Origin: JBHJGU01 sp050331475 | GTDB taxonomy: Bacteria; Pseudomonadota; Alphaproteobacteria; Caulobacterales; Maricaulaceae | DNA: 17,081 nucleotides | Direction of reading: 5' to 3' | Assembly (NCBI GenBank): GCA_050331475.1 | Contig: JBHJGU010000002.1 | Span: 1-17,081 of the forward strand | Shown here: positions 1 through 7,246 of the stretch, in pieces | Layout of the letters: each line of letters begins with the position of its first letter | Position numbering within the stretch: position 1 is the stretch's first letter | Made by a program: the position numbers and the translations under genes | The notes under the pieces: model-generated | The model's input: only the letters and a program-made list of their open reading frames with translations | Database searches by the model: none | What the model was told of the DNA's origin: nothing

Positions 1-803
1 TCGCAAATCTGCACGACAGGCTCGGCGAGAGCCTCCGCGAACATGTTTTCAGTGACCGTCACATCGCGGGGCACCCCATGCATCAAGTCCCTCCCTTTAA
101 TGTCGAGCCGAAGACCCTCGGGATCTTCGGGCAGGCGCGAGGAGCCGATCTGCTGTTTGATCCGTTCCGCGCTCGTCTCCCCGATCAACAAGTTTTTGTT
201 GCGCCGCATGTAATTGACGATCGCTTCGTCCATTTTGTCCCCGCCCACGCGGACCGAGCGCGAATAAACGATCCCACCTAAGGACAGCACGGCGACCTCC
301 GTCGTGCCCCCGCCAATATCCACCACCATGGAGCCAACGGGTTCGTCGATTGGAAGTCCTGCGCCCAGGGCGGCCGCCATGGGTTCGTCGATCAGAAACG
401 CGCGGCTTGCGCCCGCGCGCAGGCCGGACTCGTAGATCGCACGCCGCTCCACATTGGTCGCGCCGGAGGGGACGCAAATCACCACCCGCGGGCTGACGAA
501 CAGATTGCGCTTATGCACTTTGCGGATGAACTGCTTGATCATTTCCTCGGCGACGTCGAAATCCGCGATCACGCCGTCGCGCATGGGGCGGATCGCCTCC
601 ATCTGGCCCGGCGTGCGGCCGAGCATGGCTTTGGCTTCGATGCCGACAGCTTGAACCTGTTTGCGTCCGTGCTCGACGTAATAGGCGACCACAGAGGGTT
701 CATCGAGCACCACACCGCGCCCTTTGGCGTAGACCAAGGTGTTCGCCGTGCCCAAATCGATCGCCATGTCGGCGGACAAGAAGCTCACGAGCTTCGACAG
801 CAT
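1..803 (-). CDS. mreB: MreB, rod-shape determining actin homologue (partial, C-terminus beyond left edge)
   Basis: Bacterial actin that polymerises under the inner membrane and guides the elongation peptidoglycan machinery. I read 267 codons from the ATG at 803; the family is usually about 345 residues, so roughly the last quarter is missing. Visible motifs are the phosphate-1 loop DLGTANTLVY (residues 16-25), VPSGATNVERRA (111-122), the phosphate-2 loop DIGGGTTEVAV (162-172) and RSVRVGGDKMDEAI (182-195). A GAGGTG Shine-Dalgarno lies 7 bases before the ATG. It is last of the minus-strand series miaA-ilvC-VTT-mreB in this window; mreC would be expected just left of the edge (inference). Nothing appears broken in the visible part. 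Confidence 0.97.
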   Translation of the reverse strand, partial: MLSKLVSFLSADMAIDLGTANTLVYAKGRGVVLDEPSVVAYYVEHGRKQVQAVGIEAKAMLGRTPGQMEAIRPMRDGVIADFDVAEEMIKQFIRKVHKRNLFVSPRVVICVPSGATNVERRAIYESGLRAGASRAFLIDEPMAAALGAGLPIDEPVGSMVVDIGGGTTEVAVLSLGGIVYSRSVRVGGDKMDEAIVNYMRRNKNLLIGETSAERIKQQIGSSRLPEDPEGLRLDIKGRDLMHGVPRDVTVTENMFAEALAEPVVQIC

Positions 804-839
804 AAGCGTTCACCTCAATGCCGTTGGAGACGCGTTCTG

Positions 840-861
840 AGAGCGGCGGATGGCGCGCTCT
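840..861. repeat. Inverted repeat between VTT gene and mreB
   Basis: AGAGCG (840-845) and CGCTCT (856-861) form a perfect 6-bp stem with a 10-base loop in the 67-base gap between the VTT gene and mreB. No T run follows on either strand, so it is a poor intrinsic terminator. It may be a weak attenuator or have no function. Confidence 0.3.
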
Positions 862-870
862 GAAACCGGG

Positions 871-1632
871 CTAGTCTTTTGCGCCGCAGCGACCCGATTT
901 GCAAGCCGTCCCCGCGGGCGGGTCAGGCTGCGCGGCCAGCCGACGCGCCAACAAAGCGCGTCCCGCCAGCATCAGGCCCAACCAGATTGCGGCGGCGCCG
1001 AGCAGTGCGGCGACCACCCCGCCCTCACGCGCGCTCAGCAAAGCCATCACTCCGCTGCCGGCAAAGGCGACGAACGCAATCTTCGGGATAACGCCGAGAG
1101 CCGCCCCGGCGATAAAGCCCCAATAAGTCGCGCGCGTGGCCCCCAAAGCCATATTCACCAGGATAAACGGCCCGGTCGGGGCGAGCCGGACGATCAAGCT
1201 GGCCCAGAAGCCATTCTTCGCCACGAAGCGCGCAAACCGTTTCGCCGTTCCCCCGGAATAGCGCGCCAAGGTGTCCGCGCCCGCCCATCGGCCGAGTTGG
1301 AACGTCACGCTCGCAGACACCAGCGTGGCGAACCAGGAATACGCAAAGCCCACCCATGGGCCGAACGCCACCACGCACGCGGCGATCAGCACAAATTGCG
1401 GCGCGCCGAGACAGGCGAGCGCTGTGAAGGCCAGCACGGTTGCCGGCAGGCCCCATGGCCCAATCGACCAGCCGCGCAGCCACGCCTCCAGCGCAGCCTC
1501 CTCCTCCAGGCCCAGGAGCGAGCGCCCTAGAACGATCACGCCAAGCACGGCGAGGAACAACGCCAAGGTGGCCCCCACCGCGCGCACGGCGCGGGTGTCC
1601 AAGGCGGCGATGAACTGGAGAAAAGCGGACAT
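871..1632 (-). CDS. TVP38/TMEM64-family (VTT domain) inner membrane protein
   Basis: A 253-residue integral membrane protein of the VTT/DedA-like superfamily. Hydrophobic segments are at about 16-38, 62-90, 95-112, 145-165, 170-198 and 204-228. The family core is clear: VVAFGPWVGF (87-96), then RLAPTGPFILVN (149-160) and the GAALGVIPK re-entrant segment (176-184). DedA/VTT proteins are linked to lipid scrambling or undecaprenyl-phosphate recycling; this subfamily's substrate is unknown. The frame stays open to 1752, but that extension is basic, low-complexity and lies inside ilvC, so I chose the ATG at 1632, where a hydrophobic N-terminus begins. It has no strong Shine-Dalgarno. The start is 37 bases past the ilvC stop, suggesting co-transcription. 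The tail carries two cysteines (TACKSGRC). Confidence 0.87.
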   Translation of the reverse strand: MSAFLQFIAALDTRAVRAVGATLALFLAVLGVIVLGRSLLGLEEEAALEAWLRGWSIGPWGLPATVLAFTALACLGAPQFVLIAACVVAFGPWVGFAYSWFATLVSASVTFQLGRWAGADTLARYSGGTAKRFARFVAKNGFWASLIVRLAPTGPFILVNMALGATRATYWGFIAGAALGVIPKIAFVAFAGSGVMALLSAREGGVVAALLGAAAIWLGLMLAGRALLARRLAAQPDPPAGTACKSGRCGAKD

Positions 1633-1666
1633 AACGCGGCTTTGGGTGAAAACGCAGACGGCGGTC

Positions 1667-2686
1667 TTAGCCGGTTTTCGTCCCCGGGTCGCGGGTTTGC
1701 GCAGCGCCGCGGGCGAAGGCGCGTAAGCGCGCCCCGACCGGTTCGATGCCATGGGCCTGTGCGGCGGCGCGGGCGCGGGCGAAACCGGGCTTGCCTTGGG
1801 CGTGCTCGGCCATAAAGGCGCGGGCGAAGCGCCCAGAGCGGATGTCCTCGAGCACAGCGACCATCTCCGCCTTCGTCGCCTCGGTTACCAGCCGCGCGCC
1901 GGTCTGATAACCGCCATATTCGGCGTTGTTTGAGATCGAGGTCGCGATCCCCGCCAAGCCGCGCTCATAAATCAGATCCGCAATGAGCTTCACTTCGTGC
2001 AGACACTCGAAATACGCCATTTCCGGCGCATAGCCGGCGTCCACGAGGGTCTCATAGGCGGCGCGAACCAGCGCGACCAACCCGCCGCACAGCACCGTTT
2101 GCTCGCCGAACAGATCGGTCTCGCATTCTTCCGCAAAGGTCGTCTCCATTAAGCCGATCCGACCGCAGCCAATGCCCGCGGCGTAGGCGAGCGCAATGTC
2201 GCGCGCGCATCCTGCGGGGCTTTGATGCACAGCGATCAATCCCGCCAGCCCGCGGCCGGCCAAAAACTCACCGCGCAGTTTGCGACCTGGCCCCTTTGGC
2301 GCAATCAAGGCGACCTCGAATGTGGGTTCGGGTGTGATAAAGCCGAAATGGACGGCGAATCCGTGCGCGAACAAGAGCACGCCGTCTTTGCGAAGGTGGG
2401 GCGCGATCGCTTGAGCGTAAATGTCCGGCTGAGCTTCGTCGGGCGCCAGCATCACCACAATGTCCGCCCAAGCTGCGGCCTCGGCCGCCGCGCCCACGGC
2501 GAACCCCTCCGCTTCAGCTTTCGCGCGCGTCGCCGAACCCGGGGGCAGGGCGATACGCACGCCGTCAACGCCGCTGTCGCGCAGGTTCAAAGCGTGCGCT
2601 TCGCCTTGCGCGCCATAGCCGATCAGCGCCAGTTTGGCGCGCTTGAGCCGACCGAGGTCAGCGTCCGCGTCGGTGAAAATCCGCAT
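1667..2686 (-). CDS. ilvC: Ketol-acid reductoisomerase (class I), branched-chain amino acid synthesis
   Basis: Converts acetolactate or acetohydroxybutyrate to dihydroxy acids with Mg2+ and NAD(P)H in valine, leucine and isoleucine synthesis; cytoplasmic. At 339 residues it is normal class I length. The Rossmann motif is GYGAQGEAHAL (23-33). Catalytic parts are AHGF (H108), APKGPG (K131), ETTFAEECETDLFGEQ with metal ligands D191 and E195, the knotted-domain ligands E227 and E231 in FECLHE, and SISNNAEYG with S252. A GGAG Shine-Dalgarno lies 9 bases before the ATG. Two positions look unusual: QGEAHAL where QGHAHAL is usual, and LPPGSAT in the cofactor loop where an arginine usually follows the leucine. 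It follows miaA by 28 bases; no ilvB or ilvN lies in the window. Confidence 0.95.
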   Translation of the reverse strand: MRIFTDADADLGRLKRAKLALIGYGAQGEAHALNLRDSGVDGVRIALPPGSATRAKAEAEGFAVGAAAEAAAWADIVVMLAPDEAQPDIYAQAIAPHLRKDGVLLFAHGFAVHFGFITPEPTFEVALIAPKGPGRKLRGEFLAGRGLAGLIAVHQSPAGCARDIALAYAAGIGCGRIGLMETTFAEECETDLFGEQTVLCGGLVALVRAAYETLVDAGYAPEMAYFECLHEVKLIADLIYERGLAGIATSISNNAEYGGYQTGARLVTEATKAEMVAVLEDIRSGRFARAFMAEHAQGKPGFARARAAAQAHGIEPVGARLRAFARGAAQTRDPGTKTG

Positions 2687-2714
2687 CGTCGTTCTCCGAT
2701 CCGCCCCGACCCCC

Positions 2715-3653
2715 TTAGCCGATCCGGTCTTGCGTCTCCAGCGCGGCTCTGGCGCTGAGCCCTTGGCGCGCGGGGTCGAGGGTGTCGATCACCGACCAGT
2801 CCGCCATACGATTGCGGATCCAGGTCAGCTGCCGTTTCGCGTAGCGGCGCGTGTCCTGACGCAGCCGCGCGAGGGCCGTGTCCCCATCGCACCGCCCTAG
2901 GAGGTGATCGGCGATCGGGGCGACGCCGAGCGCCTGGCCGACGCCGCGATCGGGGTCATACCCACGCGCCATGAGCCCGCGCACTTCGTCGAGCGCGCCT
3001 TGCGCCCACATGGCTGCGGCGCGGGCGTCGCATCGGGCGTAGAGCGCGTCGCGATCCGTGGGCGCCAGGGCGATCCCGATCCAAGCGCCAGGCGACAATG
3101 TCGGCCGGGTCTCCGCCCGCCAGGCGCTTAAGGGTTTGCCGGTGCCCTGGGCGACGGCAATGATGCGGCTAAGCCGTTGGCGGTCTGCGCCTAATACCCG
3201 CGCGCTCGCGTCCGGGTCCAGCCTTTGCGCCTCCGCGCGCAGCGCCCCAATCCCGTCCTCGGCGTAAAGAGCGTCCACGGCCGCGCGCGTCTGTGCTCCG
3301 GGGTCGGGCACGTCCGCCAACCCGCGGGTTAGCGCCTCGAAATAGAGCCCGGTTCCGCCAACGACGATGGCGCGTCGGCCAGCCTGCGCCAGGCGATCCA
3401 AAATCGAAACAGCGGCGCGCAGCCAATCGCCCGCGCTCCAGGCGGTTTGCGCATCGACCACACCGAACAAATGATGCGGCGCGCGGGCCTGTTCGGCCGC
3501 GTTGGGGCGTGCGGTCAGCACCGTCAGATCCGCGTAGAGCTGAAGCGCGTCGGCGTTGATGATTTCCGCATCGAAAATCTCGGCCAACGCCAAGGCGAGC
3601 GCGGTTTTGCCGCTAGCGGTCGGACCCGCGATCAGAATAGGCTTTGCGCTCAC
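2715..3653 (-). CDS. miaA: tRNA dimethylallyltransferase MiaA
   Basis: Adds a dimethylallyl group to N6 of A37 in tRNAs reading UNN codons, the first step of ms2i6A. The protein has 312 residues from a GTG start. Visible are the P-loop GPTASGKT (10-17), INADALQLY (32-40, with the conserved Asp35), LTARP (46-50), PHHLFG (59-64), GGTGLYFEALTRGL (99-112) and the C-terminal TRRYAKRQLTWIR (268-280). The consensus serine after Asp35 is alanine here. The frame is open to 3947, but the extra residues are Arg/Pro-rich and antisense to serB. I chose GTG at 3653 because GAGG lies 6 bases upstream and the P-loop is then at the family position. It is divergent from serB and followed 28 bases later by ilvC. 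Confidence 0.93.
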   Translation of the reverse strand: MSAKPILIAGPTASGKTALALALAEIFDAEIINADALQLYADLTVLTARPNAAEQARAPHHLFGVVDAQTAWSAGDWLRAAVSILDRLAQAGRRAIVVGGTGLYFEALTRGLADVPDPGAQTRAAVDALYAEDGIGALRAEAQRLDPDASARVLGADRQRLSRIIAVAQGTGKPLSAWRAETRPTLSPGAWIGIALAPTDRDALYARCDARAAAMWAQGALDEVRGLMARGYDPDRGVGQALGVAPIADHLLGRCDGDTALARLRQDTRRYAKRQLTWIRNRMADWSVIDTLDPARQGLSARAALETQDRIG

Positions 3654-3682
3654 CTCGACCCTCGATCGTTCCCGGAGCCGCC

Positions 3683-4555
3683 GTGTCCAGCCCGCCTGCG
3701 TGCGCAATTTTCGCCGAAACGCGCGCGACCGCGCAAGCGCTCGGTGTTGAGCTGACCTCGGCCCTGGGCGTGGCGGCGGCGCTTGCCCCCGTTGGCGCGA
3801 CAGGCGTGCGGCTGAGCGCATTAGGGGCGGCGGGCGAGGTTGCGGAGGTCCGCGCCCGGGCCCGAGCCGTGCTAGGGGGGCGCGCCGATTGGGCGGTCGC
3901 TCCCGCCTTGCCCGCCTGCGCGGTGCTCGTTTCGGATATGGATTCAACGGTCATTGGACAGGAGTGCATTGACGAACTCGCCGCGATGGCGGGTCTGCGC
4001 GATCAGATCGCGCCGATCACCGCCGCCGCTATGGCTGGTGAGTTGGACTTCGCCCAAGCTTTACAGGCGCGCGTGAAGGCGTTGGCGGGGTTGGAGGTGT
4101 CCGCGCTTCAGGCGTGCCTAGACGCACGCGTGCGGTTGAACCCGGGTGCTGCGGCGTTGGTCGCGCGGCTCAGCGCGCAAGGCGCGCTCACGGCGCTGGT
4201 CTCAGGCGGGTTCACGTTTTTCACCGAACGGGTGGCGGCGGCCGCCGGCTTCACACGCCATTTCGGCAATACTTTAGAGATTGCGGACGGACGGCTGACC
4301 GGCGGGCTGAGCGGCGCGATTCTAGGCGCTGAGGAAAAACGCGATTTATTGGCTGCGTTGTGCGCGGAGGTTGGCGCGCCGACCCAGGCCGCTTTAGCGC
4401 TGGGCGACGGCGCCAATGACGCACTGATGATCCAAGCCGCGGGCTTGGGCTTAGCCTACCGCGCAAAGCCGGGCCTGCGCGCCTGCGCGCACGGGGAGAT
4501 CAATCACGGCGACCTGACGCGGGCCGCCGACCTTTGGTCGGCTTTAGCGGGCTAA
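3683..4555 (+). CDS. serB: Phosphoserine phosphatase SerB
   Basis: Haloacid dehalogenase-type phosphatase for the last step of serine synthesis. The protein has 290 residues. HAD motifs are motif I SDMDSTVIG (84-92; nucleophile D85, acid/base D87), motif II LVSGGFTFF (172-180, S174), motif III K219, and motif IV GDGANDALM (241-249). The N-terminal ~75 residues are the alanine-rich ACT-like region found in long SerB proteins. A TTG at 3644 is in frame, but GTG at 3683 has GGAG five bases upstream (3674-3677), so I prefer it. Its start is 29 bases from the divergent miaA start. Its TAA (4553-4555) overlaps the TAG of the opposing protease gene. Confidence 0.95.
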   Translation: MSSPPACAIFAETRATAQALGVELTSALGVAAALAPVGATGVRLSALGAAGEVAEVRARARAVLGGRADWAVAPALPACAVLVSDMDSTVIGQECIDELAAMAGLRDQIAPITAAAMAGELDFAQALQARVKALAGLEVSALQACLDARVRLNPGAAALVARLSAQGALTALVSGGFTFFTERVAAAAGFTRHFGNTLEIADGRLTGGLSGAILGAEEKRDLLAALCAEVGAPTQAALALGDGANDALMIQAAGLGLAYRAKPGLRACAHGEINHGDLTRAADLWSALAG

Positions 4556-5973
4556 CGGCCCGCACGGGCGCCCAAACCATGAATAACGTAATCGCCGCGG
4601 CGATTGATCAGCACCGCGACAGGACGGTTGGACGCTTCGGTCGCCGACGCAATCAAGGCGCGAGCCTCGTCGGCGCTGGTGGCGCGCTCCCAGGCGATTT
4701 CTTCAATAACGTCACCGGGGCGAACTTTGCCGGCGGCGTCGCTATCGGGGTCGACCGCGATCACCAAGGCGCCGTTGACGTCGCGCTCGACACCGTATTC
4801 GCGTCGATTGGCGTCGGTCAGATCGTCAAGAACCAGGCCTAAAATCGCGCCCGACGGGTCTTCGGATTCCGGCGTGGCGTCCTCAGGGTTGCTCTCAGTG
4901 AGGGCTTCTAGGGCGCTTTCTTCTTCCAGCCGAGCGACTTCGACGTCCAACCGCCGCTCGTCGCCTTCGCGCAGGAACACCACTTCGGCGGTTTCCCCGA
5001 CATCCGCCTCCGCGACTGCTCGGCTCAGGGTGCGGTTATCCTCAATGGCGCGCCCATTGAAGCTGACAACGAGGTCGCCTTTTTCCAGACCGGCCTCGTC
5101 GGCCGGACCGCCCGCGTCCACATCCGTGATCAAGGCTCCCCGCGGGCGCTCCAAGCCATAGGTTTCGGCGAGTTCTTGGGTCACGCTTTGAATGCTGACC
5201 CCTAGCCAACCGCGGCGTGTTTCGCCGAACTCCAAGATTTGATCGACCACAGTTCGCGCCAGATTCGACGGCGCGGAAAAGCTGATCCCCACAGAGCCGC
5301 CCGACGGCGAGAAAATCGCGGTGTTCACCCCGATCACCTCGCCGGAAAGATTAAAGAGCGGCCCCCCCGAATTGCCTTGGTTGATGGAGGCGTCGGTCTG
5401 AATGAAGTCGTCGTATTGGCCTTGCTTGATGTCCCGGTTGCGTGCGGAGATCACGCCCACGGTCAGCGAACCGCCGAGCCCGAACGGGTTGCCAATGGCG
5501 AGGACCCAATCGCCCACCCGGGCGGTGTCGGAGTCCCCGAACGCGACTGAGGGCAAGGCCTCGTTCGCCTCAACCCGCAGGACTGCAATGTCCGTGGCCG
5601 GGTCACGACCCAGGATTTCCGCATCCAGCGTCGTGCCGTCGGCGAAATTCACCAAAATCGAATCCGCTTCTTCGATGACGTGGTTGTTGGTGACGATCAC
5701 CCCCTCCGCGTCGATCACGAAGCCCGAGCCCAGCGATCGGGCGGTCCGCGGGTTCTGTCCGGCGAACAATTCGTTAAACCGCTCTAAGGGCGAGCCTGAA
5801 GGAAAATCGGGGAGGTTGGAGCGCACCTCTTGTTGGGTGGCGATATTCACGACAGCCGGGGACAACGCCTCGACCAAATCCGCAAAGCCTTCCGGCGCGG
5901 CGGCGATTTGCGCGCCCGCAGACGCGGAGAGGGCGAACGCACCGATCCCGGCGCACAACACACGAAACAGCAC
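4552..5973 (-). CDS. Do-family periplasmic serine endoprotease/chaperone (DegP/DegQ-like)
   Basis: HtrA-type protease that degrades or refolds misfolded envelope proteins. The protein has 473 residues. A signal peptide covers about 1-21 (SASAGA then Q). The trypsin-like domain has triad H98 (TNNHVI), D128 (ATDIAVLRV) and S202 (NQGNSGGPLF). PDZ1 is at about 256-348 and PDZ2 at about 375-465, joined by an acidic linker (350-374). There is no long Q-loop insertion, which argues for DegQ/MucD type rather than E. coli DegP, though this is not decisive. The start is GTG at 5973 with a GGGGGAAG Shine-Dalgarno. It is last in the hflK-hflC-DUF2065 series, 140 bases after DUF2065, so it may also have its own promoter. 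Stop codons interleave with serB. Confidence 0.95.
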   Translation of the reverse strand: MLFRVLCAGIGAFALSASAGAQIAAAPEGFADLVEALSPAVVNIATQQEVRSNLPDFPSGSPLERFNELFAGQNPRTARSLGSGFVIDAEGVIVTNNHVIEEADSILVNFADGTTLDAEILGRDPATDIAVLRVEANEALPSVAFGDSDTARVGDWVLAIGNPFGLGGSLTVGVISARNRDIKQGQYDDFIQTDASINQGNSGGPLFNLSGEVIGVNTAIFSPSGGSVGISFSAPSNLARTVVDQILEFGETRRGWLGVSIQSVTQELAETYGLERPRGALITDVDAGGPADEAGLEKGDLVVSFNGRAIEDNRTLSRAVAEADVGETAEVVFLREGDERRLDVEVARLEEESALEALTESNPEDATPESEDPSGAILGLVLDDLTDANRREYGVERDVNGALVIAVDPDSDAAGKVRPGDVIEEIAWERATSADEARALIASATEASNRPVAVLINRRGDYVIHGLGARAGR

Positions 5974-6113
5974 GCGACTTCCCCCTGACTGCGCAGGCCC
6001 AACCTTAATTCAGCGCCCGTGGACCGCCCGCGCGGCGCGACATGGTTCTACACGAATCCAACGGCTTTCGACATGGGTTTCGCCATGGTGACGCGTTCAC
6101 ACCTGCGCGGCGC

Positions 6114-6302
6114 TCATCCGCGCAAGATCCACAAAATCGCAACCCCGACGCAGGCGCTCAAAAGCCCTGTCCAGCGTAAGGTTTCCGGCCCCGCTTGCAC
6201 AAGCGCCGCTAACCAGCGCCGCGCGGTCAAGGGAAAGGCCGCATAAACCAATCCCTCAACCGCGAGCACAAGACCCAGGGCGAAAACCCAATCACGCCAC
6301 AC
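6114..6302 (-). CDS. DUF2065 (YjeT-like) small inner membrane protein
   Basis: A 62-residue protein with two hydrophobic segments, about 5-22 and 44-60. The first carries ALGLVLAVEGLVYAAFP, matching the DUF2065 pattern of a Leu-Val-x-Glu-Gly-Leu turn followed by Pro. Function is not established. DUF2065 genes are recurrently found next to hflK-hflC in proteobacteria, and that is the case here: it begins 17 bases past the hflC stop. The start is GTG at 6302 and the Shine-Dalgarno is poor, so translation may depend on coupling with hflC. The 140 bases between its stop and the protease start hold no gene. Confidence 0.85.
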   Translation of the reverse strand: MWRDWVFALGLVLAVEGLVYAAFPLTARRWLAALVQAGPETLRWTGLLSACVGVAILWILRG

Positions 6303-6319
6303 AACTGACGCTCGCGGAC

Positions 6320-7246
6320 TTAGCGGCCTGAACCGGCGCCGCCCACCTGGCTGCCGAAATATCGGAAGAAGTCGCTGGTGGGGTTAAGGACTAGGGTCGT
6401 GTCGGACTCAAGCGCAGCCTCATAGGCTAACATCGAGCGATAAAAGGCGAAGAATTCCGCGTCCTGATTATAGGCGCTCGCATAAATGCGGTTGCGCTCG
6501 GCGTCACCCGCACCGCGGATCTTCTCCGCTTCTTCTTGCGCTTCGGCCAAGGTGACCGTCCGCGTGCGCTCGGCCTCGGCGCGGATTTGCAACGCCGCTT
6601 CCTGGCCCTTGGCCCGCTCCTCAGAGGCCGCTTGTTGGCGTTCGGTCTCCATGCGCTGGAAAACGCGCTGGGCGTTTTCATCGGGCAAATCAGCGCGACG
6701 GATGCGCACGTCGATGATCTCAACGCCGAGATCCTCCGAGCGGGCGTCATTAGCGGTCTGCCCCTTGGCCAAAGCATTGGCGCGGTCGCGGATTTGCAGC
6801 ATGAGCTCCGCGCGCCGGCCGGAAATGATATCCCGGCTAGGCACTGCGCCAAGTACGCCGCGCAAGGAGTTTTCCATAATCGGTTCAAGACGTTGGCGCA
6901 CGCCAATCTCGTTACGCACCGTTTGGAAATAACGCAGCGGATCCGTGATGCGATAGCGGGCGAACGCATCCACCACAAAGCGCTCCTGGCCTGCGGCCAG
7001 CACTTCTTTGGGTTCAATGTCGAGCTCAAGGTTCCGCTTATCGAAGCGCAAAACCTGTTCGACGAACGGCACTTTGACCTTCAGCCCCGGGTCGTTGGAC
7101 CCGGTGGGATTGACCACGTTCACCGGTTCGCCCAACCGTAGGACCAGCGCTTGTTCAACCTGGTTAACGGTGTAAAGAGCTTGGCTGGCGGCGATAAACC
7201 CGCCGCCCAAAATCAAGACGCCAAGAATGAGGAGGATACGGTTCAT
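6320..7246 (-). CDS. hflC: HflC, SPFH-domain modulator of FtsH protease
   Basis: Partner of HflK in the large periplasm-facing complex that surrounds and restrains the FtsH membrane protease. The protein has 308 residues: an N-terminal membrane anchor (about 4-22), then the SPFH/PHB domain (about 25-190) containing VNQVEQALVLRLGEP, then a Glu/Ala/Arg-rich helix (about 195-255), and a C-terminal FFAFYRSMLAYEAAL and LNPTSDFFRYF tail typical of HflC. The ATG at 7244-7246 shares one base with the hflK stop (TAATG), and GGAG lies 10 bases upstream inside hflK, so translation is probably coupled. DUF2065 follows. Confidence 0.96.
   Translation of the reverse strand: MNRILLILGVLILGGGFIAASQALYTVNQVEQALVLRLGEPVNVVNPTGSNDPGLKVKVPFVEQVLRFDKRNLELDIEPKEVLAAGQERFVVDAFARYRITDPLRYFQTVRNEIGVRQRLEPIMENSLRGVLGAVPSRDIISGRRAELMLQIRDRANALAKGQTANDARSEDLGVEIIDVRIRRADLPDENAQRVFQRMETERQQAASEERAKGQEAALQIRAEAERTRTVTLAEAQEEAEKIRGAGDAERNRIYASAYNQDAEFFAFYRSMLAYEAALESDTTLVLNPTSDFFRYFGSQVGGAGSGR

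Noticed and set aside
1633..1752. N-terminal extension of the VTT protein
   Set aside because: It lies inside the ilvC 3' end and is basic, non-hydrophobic sequence; ATG 1632 gives a family-like N-terminus.
3654..3947. N-terminal extension of miaA (up to 98 residues, Arg/Pro-rich)
   Set aside because: It is antisense to serB, low complexity, and puts the P-loop far from the N-terminus; GTG 3653 has a good Shine-Dalgarno.
4604..6091. Long plus-strand frames opposite the Do protease
   Set aside because: Ser/Arg-rich mirror frames; the minus strand has signal peptide, catalytic triad and PDZ domains.
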